43,882 bases of DNA, from positions 1 through 43,882 of the forward strand of contig JAKUPL010000032.1 of assembly GCA_022449455.1 (NCBI GenBank), written 5' to 3'. Both the position numbers and the translations under genes were made by a program. Origin of the DNA: Alcanivorax sp. (GTDB lineage: Bacteria; Pseudomonadota; Gammaproteobacteria; Pseudomonadales; Alcanivoracaceae). Shown here one piece after another: positions 10,545 through 18,944 of this stretch (position 1 is the stretch's first letter; each line of letters begins with the position of its first letter). Below the pieces are notes generated by a model. That model was not told the origin of the DNA. It did not search any database and saw nothing but the letters and a program-made list of their open reading frames with translations.

Positions 10545-10573
10545 GGAACCGGTCGGCGGGGCACGCTGTTGGT
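10545..10573 (+). promoter_or_regulatory. Putative ECF-sigma promoter for the DUF4168 gene
   Basis: GGAACC (10545-10550), a 17-nt spacer and GTTGGT (10568-10573) on the plus strand, matching both hexamers and the spacer length of the divergent sigma promoter while the spacers themselves differ. Transcription would begin near 10580, about 55 nt before the ATG at 10636. The 24 bp between the two -35 elements contain an A6 tract. Confidence 0.72.
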
Positions 10574-10635
10574 GAAATAAGGGCGCGCGGCATGCGGCCC
10601 TGGACCAACGACGTTCAACGACCAGGAGTGTCATC

Positions 10636-11058
10636 ATGAAACATCGTCTTCTGCCTCTTTCCGCTCTGGCGCTGGTGCTCAGCGCGGCCGGCGCCGTTCA
10701 GGCGCAACAGCAGGCCCCGGGCCAGCCGTCCGGGCAAAGCCAGGGAGCCCCGGCGCAGCAGCAGGCGCCGGCCACCCGTCAGCCAGCCCTGGGTGACGGT
10801 TCGGACATTTCCGATCAGGAGCTGGAAAAGTTCGCCAAGGCGCAGAGTGAGGTCGAAGAGATCAAGAACGAATACCGCGGCGAGATCCAGAAGCACGGCC
10901 AGGACGCGGACAAGGCCATGGAAGTGCAGCGCGAGGCGCAGCAGGAGATGGTCGAGGCGGTCCAGGACAGCGGCCTGGATGTGCGCAAGTACAATCAGAT
11001 CGCGCAGCTGGCGCAGTACGATTCGGAATTCCGGGAGCGCATCGAAACCCAGCGGTGA
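10636..11058 (+). CDS. Secreted DUF4168-family protein
   Basis: A 140-residue exported protein. Residues 1-23 form a Sec signal peptide with a likely cleavage after VQA. Residues 24-55 are a Gln/Pro/Ala-rich linker. Residues about 57-138 are a charged, mostly helical DUF4168 domain (ISDQELEKFAKAQSEVEEI and then AVQDSGLDVRKYNQIAQLAQ). The family is found in periplasmic or outer-membrane-associated proteins of many bacteria and has no established function. AGGAG lies 8 nt before the ATG. It is divergent from the ECF sigma gene and shares its promoter type, so it is probably a direct target. Small helical, charged periplasmic proteins under ECF control often bind envelope components or aggregates (compare CpxP/Spy-type chaperones), but no homology is claimed. 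Confidence 0.85.
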   Translation: MKHRLLPLSALALVLSAAGAVQAQQQAPGQPSGQSQGAPAQQQAPATRQPALGDGSDISDQELEKFAKAQSEVEEIKNEYRGEIQKHGQDADKAMEVQREAQQEMVEAVQDSGLDVRKYNQIAQLAQYDSEFRERIETQR

Positions 11059-11074
11059 ATCCCTCGACGGACGC

Positions 11075-11107
11075 AAAAAAAGCCCGGCACAAGCCGGGCT
11101 TTTTTTT
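11075..11107. terminator. Bidirectional Rho-independent terminator
   Basis: An 8-bp GC-rich stem, AGCCCGGC (11081-11088) and GCCGGGCT (11093-11100), with a 4-nt loop, flanked by A-run 11075-11080 and T-run 11101-11107. It works for the DUF4168 transcript on the plus strand and for pntB on the minus strand. Confidence 0.92.
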
Positions 11108-11129
11108 CAGGGGCGGGTGATCGCGGGGA

Positions 11130-12512
11130 TCAGCCTTCCTTCAGGGCAGTGGTGATGTCCACCACGGCGCCCTTGCCGTCGCCGAACAACATCAGGGTGT
11201 TGTCCTTGGCGAACAGCGGGTTGGGCAAGCCGGCGAAGCCCGGGCTCAGGGAGCGCTTCACCACCACCACGGTCTTGGCCTTGTCCACGTTGAGGATCGG
11301 CATGCCGTAGATCGGGCTGCCTTTGTCCTCGCGGGCCAGCGGGTTGGTCACGTCGTTGGCGCCCAACACGATGGCCACGTCGGTCTGCTCGAAGGTCGGG
11401 TTGATGGCGTCCATGTCCTTGAGCTTGTCGTAGGACACTTCCGCTTCCGCCAGCAGTACGTTCATGTGACCGGGCATGCGGCCCGCCACCGGGTGAATCG
11501 CGTACTCCACCTCGGTGCCGTTGGCTTCCATGGTGTCGGCCAGATCCCGCACCGCGTGCTGGGCCTGGGCCATGGCCAGGCCGAAGCCGGGCACGATCAC
11601 CACGCGCTGGGCGGTCTCCAGGACCATGGCCACTTCCTCGGCGGAGGTGGACTTGATCTTGCCTTCGTAGACCTCGTCCTGGTCCATCGCCTCACCGGCC
11701 TCGGCCATCACGCCGAACAGCACGTTGGTGAGCGAGCGGTTCATGGCCTTACACATGATCTGCGTGAGGATCAGGCCGGAGGCACCCACCAGGGAGCCGG
11801 TGACGATCAGGGCGCTGTTGCCCATCACGAAGCCGGCGGCGGAGGCGGCGATACCGGAGTAGGAGTTGAGCAGCGCGATCACCACCGGCATGTCGGCGCC
11901 GCCGATGGGCAGTACCAGCAGCAGGCCGAGCACGGCGGCGGCGATGGCCAGTGCCCAAAACACCGTGGGGGTGCCCGGGTTCGCCACCAGGTAACCGATG
12001 GCCACCACGGAGCCGATCAGCAGCAGGGCGTTGACCACCTTCATGCCCGGGAAACCCATCGGCTTGCCGTCGATCAGTTCCTGCAGCTTGGCGAACGCCA
12101 CCAGGGAGCCGGTCAGGGTCACCGCGCCGATCAGCACCGCGGCGCCGGTGGCGATGATGCCCACCACGTCCGGATGGCCGCCGCGGAAGAACTCGGCCGC
12201 GGCCACCGCGAAGGAGGCACCACCCCCGAAGCCGTTGAGCAGGGCCACCAGCTGCGGCATGGCGGTCATCTGGACTTTCTTGGCCAGGATGGCGCCAATC
12301 ACGCCACCGACGATGACGCCGGCGATGATGATCTCATAGGTGACGATGTCACGGTGCAGCAGGGTCACCACACAGGCCACGCCCATGCCGGCGGCGGCCA
12401 GCAGGTTGCCGCGCACGGCGGTTTTCGGCTTGGTCAGGCCCTTGATGCCGAGGATGAAGAGAACGGCCGAGATCAGATAGGCGATATCAATCCAGTTATC
12501 GGAAATCTGCAT
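11130..12512 (-). CDS. pntB: NAD(P) transhydrogenase subunit beta
   Basis: A 460-residue membrane protein matching the usual beta-subunit length. Residues 1-250 contain about nine transmembrane helices (domain II). The C-terminal NADP(H)-binding domain III has the GFGLAMAQAQHAV nucleotide fold, AIHPVAGRMPGHMNVLLAEAEV, VLGANDVTNPLARED and KRSLSPGFAGLPNPLF. With the two alpha subunits it couples proton entry to hydride transfer from NADH to NADP+ in the inner membrane. It ends the pntAA-pntAB-pntB operon and is followed by a strong terminator. Confidence 0.97.
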   Translation of the reverse strand: MQISDNWIDIAYLISAVLFILGIKGLTKPKTAVRGNLLAAAGMGVACVVTLLHRDIVTYEIIIAGVIVGGVIGAILAKKVQMTAMPQLVALLNGFGGGASFAVAAAEFFRGGHPDVVGIIATGAAVLIGAVTLTGSLVAFAKLQELIDGKPMGFPGMKVVNALLLIGSVVAIGYLVANPGTPTVFWALAIAAAVLGLLLVLPIGGADMPVVIALLNSYSGIAASAAGFVMGNSALIVTGSLVGASGLILTQIMCKAMNRSLTNVLFGVMAEAGEAMDQDEVYEGKIKSTSAEEVAMVLETAQRVVIVPGFGLAMAQAQHAVRDLADTMEANGTEVEYAIHPVAGRMPGHMNVLLAEAEVSYDKLKDMDAINPTFEQTDVAIVLGANDVTNPLAREDKGSPIYGMPILNVDKAKTVVVVKRSLSPGFAGLPNPLFAKDNTLMLFGDGKGAVVDITTALKEG

Positions 12513-12515
12513 GGG

Positions 12516-12791
12516 TTACTTCCTCTTGAACATCGCGAGCATGCGATTGGTGACCATGAAGCCGCCAATCACGTTGATGGTCGCCAGCACCACGGCGATG
12601 AAGCCGAGCACGTTGATCAGCAGGCCGGCGTCGGAGCCGGCGGCGATCAGGGCGCCCACCAGGGTAATGCCGGAGATCGCGTTGGAACCGGACATCAAGG
12701 GAGTGTGCAGGGTCGGCGGTACCTTGGTGATCAGTTCCACACCCAGGAAGATCGCCAGTACAAAGAGGGTCAGCTGCGATACGAAATCCAT
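12516..12791 (-). CDS. pntAB: NAD(P) transhydrogenase subunit alpha 2 (membrane part)
   Basis: A 91-residue, three-helix membrane protein corresponding to the C-terminal membrane section of a full-length PntA. It has the conserved NVIGGFMVTNRMLAMFKRK ending and LHTPLMSGSNAISGI loop. Separate alpha-1 and alpha-2 genes are the arrangement known from Pseudomonas, Rhodospirillum and relatives. Its ATG shares a base with the stop of pntAA, and only 3 bp separate it from pntB, so the three are translationally coupled. Confidence 0.95.
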   Translation of the reverse strand: MDFVSQLTLFVLAIFLGVELITKVPPTLHTPLMSGSNAISGITLVGALIAAGSDAGLLINVLGFIAVVLATINVIGGFMVTNRMLAMFKRK

Positions 12792-14029
12792 TACTTGTCC
12801 TCCTCGCCGTCGGAATCACCGCCGTCGGCGGGGGCTTCCGGCTCGGCTTTTTTCAGTTCCGGCAGACCGAGCATCTCGCGCAGACGCGCCTGGGGCACGT
12901 CACCGTTATGGCTGATCACGGTGTCGGCGACGATCTGGTCCTCGAAGTCCAGCTGCAGGTCGCCGTTGTCGTCGAGCAGCAGGTTGAGCAGGTTTTCCAT
13001 GTTCTTGCCGAACATCTGGCTGGCATGGAAGGCCACGGAGGAGGGCACGTTGGTGGGGCCGATGATGGTGACGCCATGCTCCACCACGGTTTCGCCGGCC
13101 CGGGTCAGCTCGCAGTTGCCGCCGCGCTCCGCCGCCAGGTCGACCACCACCGCGCCGGGCTTCATGGCCTTGACCATGTCGGCGGTGACCAGGATCGGGC
13201 TCTTGGCGCCGGGCACCGCCGCGGTGGTGACCACCACGTCCATTTCCTTGATCACTTCGGTCATCAGCTCGCGCTGACGCTTGAGGAAGTCCTCGCCCTG
13301 GGCCTTGGCGTAACCGCCGGAGCCTTCCGCTTCGCCGGTGTCCAGGTCCAGTTCCACGGGCTTGGCGCCCACCGAAAGGATTTGTTCGCGAGCCGCCGGA
13401 CGCACGTCGTAGGCTTCCACGATGGCGCCCAACCGCTTGGCGGTGGCACAGGCCTGCAGGCCGGCCACGCCGGCGCCCATCACGAACACCCGGGAGGCGT
13501 TCAGGGTGCCGGCGGCGGTCATGTTCATCGGAAACATGCGGTGCGAGGCGTTGGCCGCCAGCAGCACGCATTTGTAGCCGGCGATCATGGCCATGGACGA
13601 CAGCACGTCCATGGATTGGGCGCGGGTGATCCGCGGCACCAGTTCCAGAGCAATGCCGGTGACCTTGTGGTCGGCCAGGGTTTGAGCGAATTGCGGGTTG
13701 GCGAGAGGATCCGTCATGCCAATCAGGAACTGATCGGCTTTCAGGCTGTCCACGTCTTTATCGCCATTGGTCGTATTGCTACCCGGAGTCTGGACTTGCA
13801 GGATAGCCTGAGCGCTGGAAAAGATTTGCTCCCTGTCGGCAAGCTTGGCCCCGGCGGCCTCAAAGTCGCTGTCCGGGAAGCCCGCTGCCTCGCCGGCGCC
13901 TCGTTCGATAAGAATCTCGACGCCTTGCTTTTTCAAAAGTGCGCCGACGTTGGCGGGCGTCAAAGCGACGCGCTCTTCGCCGGGGCAGATTTCCTTGGGT
14001 ACACCGATAATCACCTGCGTTACCCCCAT
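12791..14029 (-). CDS. pntAA: NAD(P) transhydrogenase subunit alpha 1 (NAD-binding part)
   Basis: A 412-residue soluble protein of the alanine dehydrogenase/PntA family with IIGVPKEICPGEERVALTP at the start and a Rossmann fold around VFVMGAGVAGLQACATAKRLG. This is domain I, binding NAD(H) on the cytoplasmic side. The last about 20 residues are an acidic Glu/Asp/Gly-rich tail. The ATG at 14029 has little Shine-Dalgarno, while a GTG at 14014 preceded by a G-run would start just before the conserved IIGVPKE, so the first five residues are uncertain. A near-palindrome lies 20 bp upstream. Confidence 0.95.
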   Translation of the reverse strand: MGVTQVIIGVPKEICPGEERVALTPANVGALLKKQGVEILIERGAGEAAGFPDSDFEAAGAKLADREQIFSSAQAILQVQTPGSNTTNGDKDVDSLKADQFLIGMTDPLANPQFAQTLADHKVTGIALELVPRITRAQSMDVLSSMAMIAGYKCVLLAANASHRMFPMNMTAAGTLNASRVFVMGAGVAGLQACATAKRLGAIVEAYDVRPAAREQILSVGAKPVELDLDTGEAEGSGGYAKAQGEDFLKRQRELMTEVIKEMDVVVTTAAVPGAKSPILVTADMVKAMKPGAVVVDLAAERGGNCELTRAGETVVEHGVTIIGPTNVPSSVAFHASQMFGKNMENLLNLLLDDNGDLQLDFEDQIVADTVISHNGDVPQARLREMLGLPELKKAEPEAPADGGDSDGEEDK

Positions 14030-14048
14030 TTTATGGTTCGTTAAAACC

Positions 14049-14072
14049 GGTCCCGGAAATTTTCCGGGGACC
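14049..14072. promoter_or_regulatory. 24-bp near-palindrome upstream of pntAA
   Basis: GGTCCCGGAAA followed by TTTTCCGGGGACC forms an almost perfect palindrome (one extra G) centred about 31 bp before the pntAA ATG. It may be an operator or a leader hairpin. It has no T-run on the appropriate strand, so it is not a typical terminator. The binding factor is unknown. Confidence 0.45.
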
Positions 14073-14073
14073 T

Positions 14074-14104
14074 CGAAAAACGGCCGGTTTATACAAACCG
14101 GCCG
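14074..14104 (-). terminator. Rho-independent terminator after the UbiB-family gene
   Basis: In minus-strand sense, a perfect 10-bp stem CGGCCGGTTT/AAACCGGCCG (14104-14095 with 14090-14081) with a 4-nt loop is followed by TTTTT (14080-14076). It ends transcription from the UbiB-family gene before the pnt operon. Confidence 0.88.
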
Positions 14105-14198
14105 CTGAGCAGGGTGCTAACCTTATTGTGGAGTGGCGAGCTTGGCAAACAGGAAATGGCCATCCACTGGACGAACGGTCAATAATTGAGCGGAAATA

Positions 14199-15629
14199 TC
14201 AGGCTTTTTTCCCTTTTCCGATCATTTTTTGATCGACGATGGCCCGGTCCGAATCCTCCCGCATGTGCACGAACGGCTCCAGAATGGTGTTTCCGCGCAC
14301 TTCCGCCTTGATCACGTGTAAAAAGGTGTAAGCCCCCAGCAGTTTCCGGAACAGGAAGATGAATTCCTTGGGCGGCACATCGAAATGTACCGACAGGGCG
14401 GTACGGCTGGCCCGGTTCATGACCCGGTTCGGCAGGTTGCTTTCCCCCCACAGGTACTCCCCTTTTTCGTTGACCACCGACGGCGGCGGCGGGAAGCGGT
14501 CCGGGTCCTGCAACGCCTCGATGGCTTCAAAACAGAGCGCCGCGAAGTCGTCCAGCAGCCGCTTCGGCACGTCCCCGGACAGAAAGCCCAGCGCGCGCAT
14601 GGCCCGGGTCAGCCGGTCGGTGTCGTGGTACCAGGCGGCGCGGATCATTTCGCGGCCCGGCCCCAGCACTTCGTCGTCGAAGTCACGGATGGCGCCGAAG
14701 TCCAGCAGCACGATCTGATCCCGGCCTTTCTCATCCACCCGCATCAGGTAGTTGCCGAAATTCGGGTCGGTCTGCATTTTGTCCCACTCGAACACCTCCC
14801 GGCAGCACAATTCCATGATCGCGCGGCCCAGAAAGTTGCGCCGTTCCTGGCTCAGCTCGGTGACCGAAGGGTCGCTGATGTGCACGCCCTCTTCATAGGA
14901 GAGGCAGAGAATATTGTGGGTGGAATAATCCGGGAACACTTCCGGCACCACGAAGCGCGGATCATCGCGCAGAATCTCCCGGAAATGGCGGGTGGTATGC
15001 GCTTCCAGATCGTAGTCCACCTCACGGCCGAGCATGGCGCGGACCTCGTCCAGCCACTGATTGAACTGCTCGGTGATGGGTACCAGCCGGCTCAGTTTGA
15101 GCAGCCGTACCAGCGCGCGCATATCGGAATCGATGGCGTCCGCCACCCCCGGATACTGAATCTTCAGCACCAGCTCGCGGCCATCGCTTTTGCGCCGCGC
15201 CCGATGCACCTGGGCCAGGCTGGCGGCGCCCAGCGGCTGAGGGTCCACTTCCAGGTCGCGCAGCTTGACGGTGCCAAGCTGCTGCTTGAGGTGCTTCTCC
15301 ACCGCCGGCCATTCCAGCGCCGTGGTGTTGTTCTCCAGGGTGTGCAGCGCGGCGGTCACTTCCTCGGGCAGGAAGTGCTCGCCGAACAGGGCCATCATCT
15401 GGCCGATCTTGACCACCGAGCCCTTCAGGCGGCCCAGTTCATCCACCAGCTCGCGGGCCCGCTCGGAGAGATTCTCCCGGCGCCGGGCCTCGCGCTTGTC
15501 GGCGCTGGCGAACAGGGTGCCGGCGCTGCTGGTGGCGTAGCGGGCGCCGGCCAGAAAGCCGGCGCGCGCCATGGAAAAGCGGCGCTCCAGGGAGCCCGTT
15601 TTTACCCGTTTTACGGTTTTTCGTGCCAT
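14199..15629 (-). CDS. ABC1/UbiB-family atypical kinase-like protein
   Basis: A 476-residue member of the ABC1/ADCK/UbiB family. It shows the family-specific KxGQ motif (KIGQ, residues 74-77), the alanine-rich nucleotide loop PLGAASLAQ in place of the kinase glycine loop, Lys156 in VLKIQYPGV, DPNFGNYL (Asp288) and the metal-binding DFG (310-312). UbiB members support ubiquinone synthesis and lipid-linked quinone handling at the membrane. This copy lacks the usual C-terminal transmembrane pair and is not beside ubiE/ubiJ, so it is probably a paralogue rather than UbiB itself. A start at 15629 gives the basic N-terminus MARKTVKRVK. Transcription ends at the hairpin at 14074-14104. Confidence 0.85.
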   Translation of the reverse strand: MARKTVKRVKTGSLERRFSMARAGFLAGARYATSSAGTLFASADKREARRRENLSERARELVDELGRLKGSVVKIGQMMALFGEHFLPEEVTAALHTLENNTTALEWPAVEKHLKQQLGTVKLRDLEVDPQPLGAASLAQVHRARRKSDGRELVLKIQYPGVADAIDSDMRALVRLLKLSRLVPITEQFNQWLDEVRAMLGREVDYDLEAHTTRHFREILRDDPRFVVPEVFPDYSTHNILCLSYEEGVHISDPSVTELSQERRNFLGRAIMELCCREVFEWDKMQTDPNFGNYLMRVDEKGRDQIVLLDFGAIRDFDDEVLGPGREMIRAAWYHDTDRLTRAMRALGFLSGDVPKRLLDDFAALCFEAIEALQDPDRFPPPPSVVNEKGEYLWGESNLPNRVMNRASRTALSVHFDVPPKEFIFLFRKLLGAYTFLHVIKAEVRGNTILEPFVHMREDSDRAIVDQKMIGKGKKA

Positions 15630-15710
15630 AGTGCCTCGCGGGTGGACGGCATCAAACGCTTGGCATTCTATCTTGCCCGGGCGTCCCAGTTATACACGTG
15701 AGCGAGTTCA

Positions 15711-16547
15711 ATGCGGGGAAATGGCGCGAGCGACCCGTCGGCGGTCGGTATTACAACCTGGGTCCTGCTGCGCGGCCTGGTGCGTGAACAGGCCCACTGG
15801 GACGGCTTCGCGGAGCGCCTGGCCAGCGTTCTGGGGGAAGGCAACCGGGTGCTGCCGCTGGATCTGCCCGGCAACGGTGTGTTCTTTCGCGGCACCAGCC
15901 CCACCCGGGTGGCGGCCATGGTGGCCGCCGCCCGCCGGGACCTGGCCGACCAGGGCGTCACCGGCCCGGTGCGGCTGGTGGCCCTGTCCCTGGGCGGCAT
16001 GGTGGCGATGGAATGGCTGCGCGGCCATCCCGAGCAGATCCTGGGGGCGGCGCTGATCAACTCCAGCGCGGCGCCGTTCAGCCCCTTCTGGCGCCGCCTG
16101 CGGCCGGCCAACTACGGGCGCATCGTCTGCCAGGGTCTGTTGACCCGGGATCGCTTGGCCCGGGAGCGGATGATTCTGGATCTGACCACCCACCATCTGA
16201 GCGTCGCCGAGCGCGACGACATCGCCGAACGCTTTCGCACCGTGGACGCCCTGCGGCCGGTGTCCGCCGCCAATACCGTGCGGCAGCTGTGGGCGGCGGC
16301 CCGTTTCCGGGCGCCGCGCACCCTGCCCGCCGGGCCATCGGTACTGATCGTCAACGGCGCCGGCGACCGGCTGGTGCATCCGGACTGTTCCCGGGCGCTG
16401 GCGCGGGTCTGGCACTGTCCGCTGGCGGTGCACCCGGACGGCGGCCACGATCTGTCCCTGGACGCGCCGGACTGGCTGGCGGCCACCCTGGCGGCCTGGG
16501 GCGGGGGCGATCAGGAGAGGGCGGGTCAGGAGGCGCCGCCGCGCTGA
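15711..16547 (+). CDS. Alpha/beta hydrolase
   Basis: A 278-residue cytoplasmic alpha/beta hydrolase with a visible triad: Ser93 in ALSLGGMV, Asp219 in NGAGDRLVHP and His246 in DGGHDLSLD. The segment WVLLRGLVREQAHW takes the place of the usual HGxG loop, so the oxyanion hole is atypical (LLRGL). No signal peptide. Such proteins are annotated as esterases or BioH-like hydrolases, and the substrate cannot be inferred. Its 3' end overlaps the convergent response-regulator gene by 22 bp. Only a weak GAG precedes the ATG. Confidence 0.78.
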   Translation: MRGNGASDPSAVGITTWVLLRGLVREQAHWDGFAERLASVLGEGNRVLPLDLPGNGVFFRGTSPTRVAAMVAAARRDLADQGVTGPVRLVALSLGGMVAMEWLRGHPEQILGAALINSSAAPFSPFWRRLRPANYGRIVCQGLLTRDRLARERMILDLTTHHLSVAERDDIAERFRTVDALRPVSAANTVRQLWAAARFRAPRTLPAGPSVLIVNGAGDRLVHPDCSRALARVWHCPLAVHPDGGHDLSLDAPDWLAATLAAWGGGDQERAGQEAPPR

Positions 16548-17461
16548 CGCAGGCGCTCCAGATAGCCGAGCAGGCGCCGGGACAGGCCCGGCTCGTCGCG
16601 CGACGCCGGATCCGACGTGGCCGCCGCCCGCGCCTCGGGATGGTGGCGCAGCAGGCGGTGTCGCCGGGCGGCGGCCTCCAGACTCATCTTCAGCATGGCG
16701 CGTCGTACCGGCTTGGGCAGAAAGCGATAGATCTGGCCCCGGTTGATCAGGCGGCCGAGGATTTCCACGTCGCGCACCGGGCTGACCAGAATGGTCAGCA
16801 GGGCGGGGTGGGCGCGTTTCAACGTTTGGATCGCGGTGCTGATGTCGGCGCCGCCCAGGCGCACGTCGCAGACCAGAATGCCGATGTCCTGGTCGGCAAG
16901 CAGCGCGAACGCCTGCTCCAGATCGGTACGATGATGCAGTGCCTGGCCCGGGGCCACCACGGTGCGCAGCAAGGCCAGCGTTTCCGGGTCTTCATCCAGC
17001 ACCAGCACCGCCGGTTCCGGCTCGTCCCCGGCCGGCTCGACCGGCGCCACCGGCTCCAGCTCCGGCGCCGGTTCGGTGGCCTCCAGCGACAGGGCGATGT
17101 CCGCCGCGCGCCGTACCGCGTGCAACATTTCGTGCATCTGCCAGGGCTTGTTCAGATAGCGGAACACTTCGCCGTCGTTGATCGAATCGATCACCGCTTG
17201 CAGATCGGCGTAGCCGGTGAGCAGCAAACGCTGTGTGTGGGGCGAGGCGCGTCGCACCCGCCGCAGCACTTCAATGCCTTCCATGATCGGCATGCGCTGA
17301 TCGCTGACGATCACATGGACGCGCCGCTCGCGGACCAGCCGTTCCGCTTCGTAGCCGTTGGTGGTGGTCAGCACCTGGAAGTGCGGGCGGAACAACAGCG
17401 ACAGGGAGCGCAGCACCCGCTCCTCGTCGTCCACCAGCAGCACGGTGGGTTTGTCGTTCAT
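16526..17461 (-). CDS. Response regulator with two receiver domains and no output domain
   Basis: A 311-residue protein with two CheY-like receivers joined by a Pro/Glu-rich linker. Receiver 1 (about residues 5-120) has the acidic pair Asp11-Asp12, phospho-acceptor Asp54 in VSDQRMP, Thr82 in LLTGYAD and Lys105 in NKPW, very like receivers of RpfG/HD-GYP regulators. Receiver 2 (about 145-270) has DEDPE, Asp in LVCDVRLG, Ser in ILVSPVRD and Lys in LPKPV, so it also looks functional. No DNA-binding, HD-GYP, GGDEF or EAL domain follows, only a basic, low-complexity C-terminus. ATG at 17461 with GGAG upstream. It overlaps the kinase gene by 4 bp (ATGA), so kinase and regulator are a pair acting through phosphotransfer or protein contacts. 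Confidence 0.87.
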   Translation of the reverse strand: MNDKPTVLLVDDEERVLRSLSLLFRPHFQVLTTTNGYEAERLVRERRVHVIVSDQRMPIMEGIEVLRRVRRASPHTQRLLLTGYADLQAVIDSINDGEVFRYLNKPWQMHEMLHAVRRAADIALSLEATEPAPELEPVAPVEPAGDEPEPAVLVLDEDPETLALLRTVVAPGQALHHRTDLEQAFALLADQDIGILVCDVRLGGADISTAIQTLKRAHPALLTILVSPVRDVEILGRLINRGQIYRFLPKPVRRAMLKMSLEAAARRHRLLRHHPEARAAATSDPASRDEPGLSRRLLGYLERLRQRGGAS

Positions 17462-18789
17462 GGGGTTCTCCGTGTCAGGGAAAGCGTGTCGGTACCGGTG
17501 GGGGCGCGGGCCGTGGCGCCGGCGGGCAGGGTCAGCGTGAAGGTGGTGCCCCGGTCCGGGGCGGAGCGCACTTCGATGCGGCCGCCGTGGCGCTCGATGA
17601 TCTGATGGCTGATGGAAAGCCCCAGGCCGGTGCCTTCGCCGGGCGCTTTGGTGGTGAAAAAGGGGTCGAAGATGCGCGGCAGAAGCGACGCCGGAATGCC
17701 GGGGCCATTGTCGGTCACCCGCACGCACACGCCCTGGTCGCCGTGGCCGGTACTCAGCCGCAGCACGCCGCCGGTGCGCATCGCCTGGGCGGCGTTGACG
17801 ATCAGGTTGAGCAGCACCTGATTGATCTCGGAAGGGCGGCACGGTACCGGCGGCAGCTCGGCGTAATCACGTACCACGTGGATGCGGTCCTTGAGCAGGT
17901 TGTTGGCCAGCAGCAGGGCCGCGTCCAGGCAATGATGGATGTCCACCGCTTCATCACCGGCCCGGTCCAGCCGGCTGAAGTCCTGCAGGCCGCGCACCAG
18001 CTTGTCGATCTCGCCGAGACCGAAGCGGGTGTCGCTGAACAGGCGCGCCACGTCCACCGCCTGGGCAGCCGGATCGTGGTGCTCGCGTAACCGGGCCAGT
18101 CGCGCCAGAGCCTGGTCGAACGCCTCCGCCTCCACCCGCGGGGCCAGCACCAGATCCAGGAACGCGAACACCGCCTCGTTCAAGCGGCGGGCGTCGCTGA
18201 AAAACTGCTCGGCCAGCTCCACATTGGCGCTTACGTAGCCCAGCGGCGTGTTCATCTCATGGGCGAGGCCGGCCACCATCTGCCCCAGGGAAGCCATTTT
18301 TTCCGATTGCACCAGCTGGGTTTGCGAGGCCTTGAGGTCGCGCAGCGCCCGGGCCAGCTGTCGGGAGCGGGCGCTCAACTGCCGTTGCAGGGCCTGCATC
18401 AGCCCGATCACCGTGCCCATGCCCAGATAACGGCGGTCGCGCACGATGATGAAATCCTCGGTGACCGGGAAGGTCATGGACGCCAGGATCTGATCGGCGG
18501 CGGCTTCCAGCGGCAGATCCGCTTCCACCACCACCGGGTCTTGCTTCATGAACCGGTGCACAGGGCGCCGTCCGAACAGCTCGCGGCCGAACTGCCGGAA
18601 CAGCAGCTGCATCATCTGGTAGCGACTGATCAACCCGGCCACGCGGCCGTCCCGCACCAGCGGCAGGGACAGCAGCGGTTCATACAGTGGCAGCAGGAAC
18701 AGCTCACCGAGGCGGGAGATCGAGTGCCCGGGGTCGATGCCGGGCACGGCGATCACCAGATCGCCGAGGCGGGGCGGGGCGTCAGACAT
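17458..18789 (-). CDS. Soluble histidine kinase with N-terminal CBS-like domains
   Basis: A 443-residue kinase without transmembrane helices. Residues about 10-130 resemble a CBS-domain pair ([18 protein letters not shown], then [18 protein letters not shown]), as seen in some GGDEF proteins. A coiled coil (132-165) leads to the dimerisation/phosphotransfer helix with His177 in [10 protein letters not shown]. The HATPase domain has the N box [29 protein letters not shown] and [12 protein letters not shown] pairs usually bind adenosyl nucleotides, so an intracellular energy or second-messenger signal is plausible. It precedes and overlaps the tandem-receiver gene, and is divergent from the MpaB-family gene. 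Confidence 0.88.
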   Translation of the reverse strand: MSDAPPRLGDLVIAVPGIDPGHSISRLGELFLLPLYEPLLSLPLVRDGRVAGLISRYQMMQLLFRQFGRELFGRRPVHRFMKQDPVVVEADLPLEAAADQILASMTFPVTEDFIIVRDRRYLGMGTVIGLMQALQRQLSARSRQLARALRDLKASQTQLVQSEKMASLGQMVAGLAHEMNTPLGYVSANVELAEQFFSDARRLNEAVFAFLDLVLAPRVEAEAFDQALARLARLREHHDPAAQAVDVARLFSDTRFGLGEIDKLVRGLQDFSRLDRAGDEAVDIHHCLDAALLLANNLLKDRIHVVRDYAELPPVPCRPSEINQVLLNLIVNAAQAMRTGGVLRLSTGHGDQGVCVRVTDNGPGIPASLLPRIFDPFFTTKAPGEGTGLGLSISHQIIERHGGRIEVRSAPDRGTTFTLTLPAGATARAPTGTDTLSLTRRTP

Positions 18790-18944
18790 ACCGGGGTCCT
18801 GTTTCTCGGGGGCCCCAGCCTGCTAAAAAAGCATGACGGTCTTGTTACCACCGCCGACCCGGCGGCGATTTGGCCTTGACCGTCCCGCCGCCGCCTCTTA
18901 GCGTGTACAGAACCCGCCGGTTCTGACGCCAAGGAGCGCATCGA

